A stretch of 19,337 nucleotides of DNA from CANHCC01 sp040381555 (lineage in GTDB: Bacteria > Bacteroidota > Bacteroidia > J057 > RFSG01). The notes under the pieces are model-generated. The model saw nothing but the letters and a program-made list of their open reading frames with translations. It searched no databases and was not told the origin of the DNA. The DNA is taken from the NCBI GenBank assembly GCA_040381555.1, contig JBEIHC010000050.1, forward strand, positions 1 to 19,337. The letters run 5' to 3'. Below, piece after piece: positions 15,049 through 19,337 of the stretch; position 1 is the first letter of the stretch; the number at the start of each line of letters is the position of its first letter. The position numbers were made by a program, and so were the translations under genes.

Positions 15049-16458
15049 ATGAACATTTCAACAGCAGATTTCCCCGAAGCCTTCCACCAAAGAATTCAAA
15101 TTCAATTCCCGGAAGAATGGCCCCAACTATTGGATTCTCTCAACGAACCAGCCCCTATTTCCATTCGTTTACATCCCCAATTTAAAAATCAATCTGCTCA
15201 ATTGAAGTTAGAATCCGTGCCTTGGGAGCCGAATGCCTTTTACCTAAATCAGGATGCTCAGTTTGGAACAGATCCTTTATTTCAGGCAGGGGCTTATTAT
15301 GTGCAGGAAGCTTCTTCCATGGCTATAGGTTGGATGATTCAGAAAATAATTCCTGAATTTACCTACTCCGATTTGCTTGTGCTGGATGCTTGTGCAGCTC
15401 CGGGGGGTAAAAGCACCCAGATTCTTTCTCTCTTGCCACAGGAAGCTGTGCTGGTTGCCAATGAAATTGTACCCGGTAGATATGCCATCCTTTCCGAAAA
15501 CCTCAGTAAATGGGGAAACCTTAATCAAGTCAGACTGCAAAAACCCCTCTCTGCTTTGCGGGCGATACAGGAATGTTTCGATATTATCGTAGCAGATGCC
15601 CCCTGTTCAGGTGAAGGCATGTTCCGCAAAAATCCTGAAGCCAGGAAAGAATGGCAGGAAGACTCTGAAAAAATTTGCGCCCTTAGGCAAAAAGATATTT
15701 TATCGGATTTATTACCCCTGCTTAAGCCCGGAGGATTTATCCTGTATTCTACCTGCACTTTTGCGCCCTCAGAAAATGAAGGAATCATGCAGTGGCTTCA
15801 GGAAAAAGGATTATCTTGCTTCAGTACTCAGGAAGCTCCTGCAACCGGATGGAAAAAAGTTGTCCTTAACGCTGAAACGTGCGGATGGCAAGCAATCCCA
15901 CCCAAAATAAAAGGCGAAGGATTCTTTTTTACTGTTTTTCAAAAACCGGGAATCCCCGAATCTACAGATTTAGAAGCACCCGCAAAACAGGGAAAAGTAT
16001 CTAAGCACAAAAAGAGCATTCCCGCACCCTTCCAACTACCCGAAGGTGTCGTTTTTCAAGAAGGATTAGATGGGAGTTTGTTTATTCAATCGCGTAGAAG
16101 TCAGGAATTGCAATCGGAATTAAACCGAGTGGGGATTCGGTCTAGAGCAGGTTTACAAGCGGGTGTTTGGAAAGGGGATAAGTTTATCCCGGATTCAGAA
16201 TTAGCCTTTTGGAAAAACATGCCCCAAGATGTTTACCCTAAGGTGGAATTGAGTCGGGAAGATGCTGCTCGTTTTCTGAGTAAGGAAAATCTATTGTCCA
16301 TCCCTGAAGGTAAAGGATTTCATCTAGTTAGTTTTCGAGGAATGGGCTTGGGATGGATTAACTTAATGCCCGGCAGAATGAACAACTTATACCCTGCCCA
16401 TTGGCGACTGCGAGATAAGTCAAATCCTGCTTTGGATCCACTCCCAGAGCAGGAGTAA
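15049..16458 (+). CDS. 16S rRNA (cytosine-C5)-methyltransferase, RsmF/NOL1 type
   Basis: The 469-residue enzyme is of the RsmF/NOL1/Nop2 group, which methylates C5 of cytosine in ribosomal RNA with SAM. An N-terminal RNA-binding part (about 1-105, including PISIRLHP) is followed by the methyltransferase core: VLDACAAPGGKSTQIL (111-126, SAM motif I), VADAPCSGEGMFRKNP (181-196, motif IV, Cys186) and ILYSTCTFAPSENEG (231-245, motif VI, nucleophile Cys236). The C-terminal half (about 320-469) looks like the RsmF PUA-like region (LVSFRGMGLGWI). I chose the ATG at 15049 because the protein then begins like Bacteroidota homologues. A TTG at 14995, preceded by AGGA, would add 18 residues. TAAATTTC at 15035, a 7/8 match to the -7 consensus, could be its promoter. 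The 3' end overlaps a small antisense ORF by 39 bp. Confidence 0.93.
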   Translation: MNISTADFPEAFHQRIQIQFPEEWPQLLDSLNEPAPISIRLHPQFKNQSAQLKLESVPWEPNAFYLNQDAQFGTDPLFQAGAYYVQEASSMAIGWMIQKIIPEFTYSDLLVLDACAAPGGKSTQILSLLPQEAVLVANEIVPGRYAILSENLSKWGNLNQVRLQKPLSALRAIQECFDIIVADAPCSGEGMFRKNPEARKEWQEDSEKICALRQKDILSDLLPLLKPGGFILYSTCTFAPSENEGIMQWLQEKGLSCFSTQEAPATGWKKVVLNAETCGWQAIPPKIKGEGFFFTVFQKPGIPESTDLEAPAKQGKVSKHKKSIPAPFQLPEGVVFQEGLDGSLFIQSRRSQELQSELNRVGIRSRAGLQAGVWKGDKFIPDSELAFWKNMPQDVYPKVELSREDAARFLSKENLLSIPEGKGFHLVSFRGMGLGWINLMPGRMNNLYPAHWRLRDKSNPALDPLPEQE

Positions 16459-16539
16459 AACAATCACCCCAATTGCCCAAGGCAACATGCGCACTAGGAT
16501 TTTTCCCTGATCTAACTTGGGGCGTGGAGGACGATTCAT
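16420..16539 (-). CDS. Hidden 39-residue single-pass membrane protein
   Basis: An ATG-initiated ORF of 39 codons plus TGA encodes a basic, Pro-rich N-terminus (MNRPPRPKLDQGK), then a hydrophobic segment (about 19-32: LPWAIGVIVLLLLW) and a short polar tail (EWIQSRI). The positive-inside rule predicts the N-terminus in the cytoplasm. AAAGGTGA lies just upstream at ribosome-binding distance. TAATTTTG (16550-16557, minus strand), a full match to TAnnTTTG, ends 10 nt before the ATG. It overlaps the last 39 bp of the rRNA methyltransferase gene on the opposite strand and is divergent from the cytochrome gene. The function is unknown. A longer ORF in another frame of the same strand (about 16358-16552) needs a TTG start and has no membrane pattern. 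Confidence 0.55.
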   Translation of the reverse strand: MNRPPRPKLDQGKILVRMLPWAIGVIVLLLLWEWIQSRI

Positions 16540-16549
16540 TTTCACCTTT

Positions 16550-16557
16550 CAAAATTA
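16550..16557 (-). promoter_or_regulatory. Candidate -7 element TAATTTTG for the 39-residue ORF
   Basis: A full match to TAnnTTTG on the minus strand, 10 nt before the ATG at 16539. No -33 element is clear. The surroundings are AT-rich, so a chance match is possible. Confidence 0.35.
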
Positions 16558-16612
16558 AGGGGAAACAATTAAATTTACTGAAAGAATTAAGGCTAATGTA
16601 TAATTTTAAACA

Positions 16613-17581
16613 ATGATTCGATCTTATTGGTATTTCCTCATTCTTACCCTAAGTTGTAGCGCCTGCAAACAACAAAATCCATCTGAAGATACAATAACAA
16701 TAAGCACTCTAAGCGAGAAGGTATCAGCCTTAGATACTTTACCAGATAGCTTCGAAGGTAACATGATTCGATATGGCAAAGAGTTACTGGTGAATTTTCC
16801 AGAATACCTAGGTCCTCAAGGAAGCATTGGTCAATACTCAGGAAATTACCTCAGTTGTCAAAACTGCCATTTAGAAGCAGGTACCAGACCATATAGTTTA
16901 AACTTTTTATCTTCTCATGCACGCTATCCTCAATACAGAGCTAGGGAGGGAAAAATACTGAATCTTGCAGATCGAATAAACAATTGTGTGGTTCGTCCAT
17001 TAAATGGTAAGCCATTGCCTTTGGACAGCAAAGAAATCAATGCCATGTTGATGTACATGAAATGGTTAAGTGCAGGCGTACCAACCGGCACCCATGTAGA
17101 GGGAGATCAGCTCAAAGACTTACCCCTATTAGATCGAGCTGCAGATCCGGCTAAAGGTAAAATAATTTATAAAAAGCACTGTCAACGCTGTCATGGGAAT
17201 GAAGGGGAAGGCGTATTAGACAGCACCGGAAAAAAATATGTATATCCTGCATTATGGGGACCCAATTCCTATCAACCCGGATCCAGTATGCACAGATTGC
17301 TCAAACACGCAGCATTTGTGTATGCCAATATGCCCTTCGATTTAGCAAAGCCGGATAAACCTATTTTAACAATTGAAGAGGCCTATGATGTCGCAGCATT
17401 TGTAAACGATGATAGAATTCATCCCAGACCTGCTCCCAACACAGAAGGAGACTTCCCTCACCTTCACACCAAATCAATCGATTATCCATTTGGCCCTTAT
17501 GATGATCCGTTCTCCGAAAGCCAGCATAAGTTTGGTCCTTACCAAGAAATCATCGAGTGGCAAAAGAAAAATCGAAAATAA
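16613..17581 (+). CDS. Dihaem cytochrome c lipoprotein, thiosulfate dehydrogenase (TsdA)-like
   Basis: The 322-residue protein has a lipoprotein-type signal (TLSCSAC, probable lipidated Cys15 or Cys18). Two haem-binding motifs are C82-Q-N-C-H86 and C190-Q-R-C-H194. Between them LADRINNCVVRPLNGKPLP (118-136) resembles the TsdA/SoxA-type segment; in TsdA a Cys in this region is the second axial ligand of haem 1, and Cys125 is the candidate here. In the second domain a Met in FVYANMPFD is the likely axial ligand. TsdA oxidises thiosulfate to tetrathionate or works in reverse. Other dihaem cytochromes share this layout, so the substrate is inferred. The protein would sit on the periplasmic face of a membrane. 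No sox genes or electron partner are nearby. TATAATTTTA before the ATG is a weak promoter candidate. Confidence 0.82.
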   Translation: MIRSYWYFLILTLSCSACKQQNPSEDTITISTLSEKVSALDTLPDSFEGNMIRYGKELLVNFPEYLGPQGSIGQYSGNYLSCQNCHLEAGTRPYSLNFLSSHARYPQYRAREGKILNLADRINNCVVRPLNGKPLPLDSKEINAMLMYMKWLSAGVPTGTHVEGDQLKDLPLLDRAADPAKGKIIYKKHCQRCHGNEGEGVLDSTGKKYVYPALWGPNSYQPGSSMHRLLKHAAFVYANMPFDLAKPDKPILTIEEAYDVAAFVNDDRIHPRPAPNTEGDFPHLHTKSIDYPFGPYDDPFSESQHKFGPYQEIIEWQKKNRK

Positions 17582-17593
17582 ATTAGCGGAGTT

Positions 17594-17628
17594 ATGAATT
17601 ATGAGTTATGAGTTATGAGTTATGAGTT
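17594..17628. repeat. ATGAGTT heptamer tandem repeat
   Basis: One imperfect copy (ATGAATT) and four perfect copies of the 7-bp unit ATGAGTT lie immediately after the cytochrome gene. The same heptamer occurs three times in a row at 17703-17723. Confidence 0.9.
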
Positions 17629-17793
17629 AAAAAGAATAAACCTTAACTCTAACCCTTTGCCCTGAAAGGGCATTTCCCTTTGTAGAGGGCTTTAGCCCAA
17701 TGATGAGTTATGAGTTATGAGTTAAAAAGAATAAATCTTAACTTTAACCCTTTGCCCTGAAAGGGCATTTCCCTTTGTAGAGGGCTTTAGCCC
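17608..17793. repeat. Direct duplication of about 91 bp (offset 95 bp)
   Basis: The block 17608-17698 (three heptamers, AAAAAGAATAAA, a CTTAAC..TAACCC stretch, then hairpins) recurs at 17703-17793 with only about two mismatches. Each copy holds TGCCCT-GAA-AGGGCA, a 6-bp stem. The overlapping AAAGGG..CCCTTT can form an alternative hairpin that excludes the first. No coding potential is seen. Confidence 0.85.
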
Positions 17794-17859
17794 TCGGCAT
17801 TTCCCTTTGTAGAGGGCTTTAGCCCTCGGCATCTTCCTTTTTAGAGGGCTTTAGCCCTC
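17764..17859. repeat. Three tandem 32-bp palindrome-bearing repeats
   Basis: Three head-to-tail 32-bp units (17764-17795, 17796-17827, 17828-17859) each end with the palindrome GAGGGCTTTAGCCCTC. The third unit differs at a few positions (CATCTTCCTTTTTAG). A partial fourth copy lies at 17669-17698. The array ends 7 bp before the stop codon of the convergent bisphosphatase gene. The hairpins could end transcription from both sides, although no T-run follows. Confidence 0.85.
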
Positions 17860-17866
17860 TACAGAA

Positions 17867-19141
17867 TCAAAACGCCTCCCCAGCTACAAAATCCACTCTA
17901 TGATAACTCGTAATTTTTTCCCGAATACGATATACTCCGGAAATCCCGCCTTTTTCGTCCGTCACATTTTGTCCTGTGGGTTCAAAATAGGTAGTAGGTA
18001 AAATCTTACGCAAACGGGAAGATCCCAACAAAGTAGGCTGATCCCAAGCTTGAATGACCTGCATCCCGGGCTCCTCAGGGGATGAATGATGATATTTCAG
18101 TTGAGTTAATAACTGCCGAACTTCTGCCTTCATTTCTCCTTGAAGGAAACTCTTAATCTCAGCCACTCCTTTTTTACTGCCGATATAAACCGGTGTACGC
18201 TGATGCAATTCTGTAGGTTGAATTTCCAGAATTCGCCCAAAACCATCTGATGCCTCTCCCCCAGCCTGCTCAATAATCATAGCCATGGGATTTCCCTCGT
18301 ATAACAATCTCAACTTGCCTTTGGGTGCATCTTCCAATGCAGGATATAAAAACAATCCTCCTTTGAGCAAAATACGATGTAAATCTGCTACCATTGATCC
18401 AATGTATCGAGCATTGTAAGGTCTTCCACTTTCTTTGTCCTTCTCTTTAATCCAAGCTAGAAATCTTCTAACAGGATAATCAAACTTAAAGTAGTTGCCT
18501 TCATTCACGGAATAAGAACTCACCTTATTCGGAATTTGCATATTCCGATGTGACAGAAAAAACTCCCCAATAGAGGGATCTAAGGTGAATCCATTTACGC
18601 CAAATCCAGTGGTGTAAACCAACATGGTAGAAGAACCATAAATAACATAACCGGCAGCAACCTGATTGACCCCTGGCTGCAAACAATCTTTTAATCCTGG
18701 TTCCCCCTCTTCCTCATCCCTTCGGTAAATAGAGAAAATTGTCCCAATAGAAACATTCACATCTATATTCGAACTCCCATCCAAGGGATCCATGAGTACA
18801 ATATATTTTGCATTTCTACTTACGGGAGAATCTACTTTAATAAAATCTTCATTCTCTTCTGAGGCAATCATGCAAGTAGCTCCACCTGCAGATAGGGCTC
18901 GAATAAATTGCTCATTAGCGAATATATCCAGTTTTTTTACCTCTTCCCCCTGCACATTCATATCACCTGTAATACCCAGAATATCAACCAGTCCAGCTTT
19001 GTTAACTTCCCGATTGACAATACGGGCAGCCAATCCTATATCTCTCAACAATTGAGATAACTCACCTGAGGCAAAAGAGAATTCTCCCTCTCTTTCGATG
19101 ATAAATTGTTCTAGGGTAACAACTGAACGGGCAATATCCAT
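17867..19141 (-). CDS. fbp: Class 1 fructose-1,6-bisphosphatase with C-terminal extension
   Basis: The enzyme removes the 1-phosphate from fructose-1,6-bisphosphate in gluconeogenesis. The class 1 core (about 1-337) is complete. It has GDMNVQGEEVKKLDIFAN (59-76), ASEENED (93-99), the metal and phosphate motif VLMDPLDGSSNIDVNVSIGT (115-134), ARYIGSMVADLHRILLKGG (244-262), and KLRLLYEGNPMAMIIEQAGG (276-295). Standard enzymes end soon after the segment matching TPVYIGSKKGVAEIKSFL (316-333). Here the frame continues for about 87 residues to 424, with a tail I do not recognise. The tail is polar, contains no obvious membrane segment and reads without a stop. The ATG is preceded by a full -7 promoter element and then by the 17-bp repeat array. 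It complements the isomerase gene at 4779-5768 in hexose metabolism but is not linked to it. Confidence 0.93.
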   Translation of the reverse strand: MDIARSVVTLEQFIIEREGEFSFASGELSQLLRDIGLAARIVNREVNKAGLVDILGITGDMNVQGEEVKKLDIFANEQFIRALSAGGATCMIASEENEDFIKVDSPVSRNAKYIVLMDPLDGSSNIDVNVSIGTIFSIYRRDEEEGEPGLKDCLQPGVNQVAAGYVIYGSSTMLVYTTGFGVNGFTLDPSIGEFFLSHRNMQIPNKVSSYSVNEGNYFKFDYPVRRFLAWIKEKDKESGRPYNARYIGSMVADLHRILLKGGLFLYPALEDAPKGKLRLLYEGNPMAMIIEQAGGEASDGFGRILEIQPTELHQRTPVYIGSKKGVAEIKSFLQGEMKAEVRQLLTQLKYHHSSPEEPGMQVIQAWDQPTLLGSSRLRKILPTTYFEPTGQNVTDEKGGISGVYRIREKITSYHRVDFVAGEAF

Positions 19142-19158
19142 GATTTTTGATTTTGGGG

Positions 19159-19166
19159 CAAAGATA
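19159..19166 (-). promoter_or_regulatory. -7 promoter element TATCTTTG of fbp
   Basis: A full match to TAnnTTTG on the minus strand, ending 17 nt before the fbp start codon. The -33 region would fall at the edge of, or inside, the first unit of the 17-bp repeat array. Confidence 0.5.
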
Positions 19167-19181
19167 CGGGAGTTCGGGGAA

Positions 19182-19337
19182 TTCCGTTTACCCTAAACTT
19201 CCGTTTACCCTAAACTTCCGTTTACACTAAACTTCCGTTTACCCTACACTTCCGTTTACCCTAAACTTCCGTTTACCCTAAACTTCCGTTTACACTAAAC
19301 TTCCGTTTACACTAAACCTCCGTTTACACTAAACTTC
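19182..19337. repeat. 17-bp tandem repeat array (minisatellite), continuing off the window
   Basis: Nine complete head-to-tail copies of TTCCGTTTACCCTAAAC are followed by the first three bases of a tenth at the window edge. Unit starts are 19182, 19199, 19216, 19233, 19250, 19267, 19284, 19301 and 19318. One position alternates C/A (ACCC or ACAC: C, C, A, C, C, C, A, A, A). Unit 4 has CCTACAC and unit 9 begins with C. There are no spacers, so this is not a CRISPR array, and 17 is not a multiple of 3. It lies in the upstream region of fbp. Confidence 0.95.

Noticed and set aside
17594..17628. Phase-variable heptamer repeat inside a coding frame
   Set aside because: The repeats lie after the cytochrome stop codon and no gene begins or runs through them. 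Only a non-coding effect is possible.
19182..19337. CRISPR array
   Set aside because: The 17-bp units are directly adjacent with no unique spacers and no cas genes are present.
19182..19337. Telomere sequence (CCCTAAA-like) or eukaryotic contamination
   Set aside because: The repeat period is 17 bp, not 7, and all surrounding genes are clearly bacterial.

Overview
The window looks like a chromosomal segment of a member of the Bacteroidota. The evidence is a very long secreted protein ending in a type B sorting domain of the type IX secretion system (T9SS), an SUMF1/FGE-type secreted protein, a PorT-like outer-membrane barrel, a single-chain phosphoglucose/phosphomannose isomerase, and copies of the Bacteroidota -7 promoter element TAnnTTTG in front of several genes. 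Genus cannot be told from the sequence. No rRNA, tRNA, CRISPR array, transposase or phage gene is visible. Most genes are housekeeping, with unusual features in individual proteins and in the intergenic repeats.

Left part (1-5768): a secreted formylglycine-generating-enzyme-like protein and chorismate synthase (aroC) lie on the minus strand. Divergent from aroC is an outer-membrane beta-barrel gene. Convergent with that barrel is a two-gene minus-strand operon of sugar-phosphate isomerase and an MCE/MlaD lipid-transport protein. A 473-bp AT-rich gap holds a perfect 8-2-8 palindrome.

Centre (6242-10829): seven co-directional plus-strand genes: MarR regulator, SAM methyltransferase, a PAP2-like membrane protein without its catalytic residues, a ZIP metal transporter, enoyl-CoA hydratase, a PerR-like Fur regulator and a 2-Cys peroxiredoxin. 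Junctions are tight (two TGATG overlaps, gaps of 6, 14, 71 and 20 bp). Two perfect intrinsic terminators follow. The ZIP transporter, PerR-like sensor and peroxiredoxin suggest a link between metal supply and peroxide defence.

Right part (10878-19337): a 1254-residue T9SS cargo protein is translationally coupled (GTGA overlap) to a 99-residue exported or anchored protein. Divergent from them is an RsmF-type rRNA methyltransferase. Its 3' end overlaps a hidden 39-codon membrane-protein ORF on the other strand. Next come a TsdA-like dihaem cytochrome c lipoprotein and a class 1 fructose-1,6-bisphosphatase with an unusual C-terminal extension of about 87 residues. The gap between the last two is filled with nested direct repeats and hairpins. 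Upstream of the bisphosphatase is a 17-bp-period tandem array that runs off the window. A degenerate array with the same period and core sequence lies at the 3' end of the T9SS gene.

I found no clear new defence or mobile system. The best leads are the catalytically dead PAP2 protein, the extended bisphosphatase, the dispersed 17-bp repeat, the small T9SS-coupled protein and the hidden small membrane protein.
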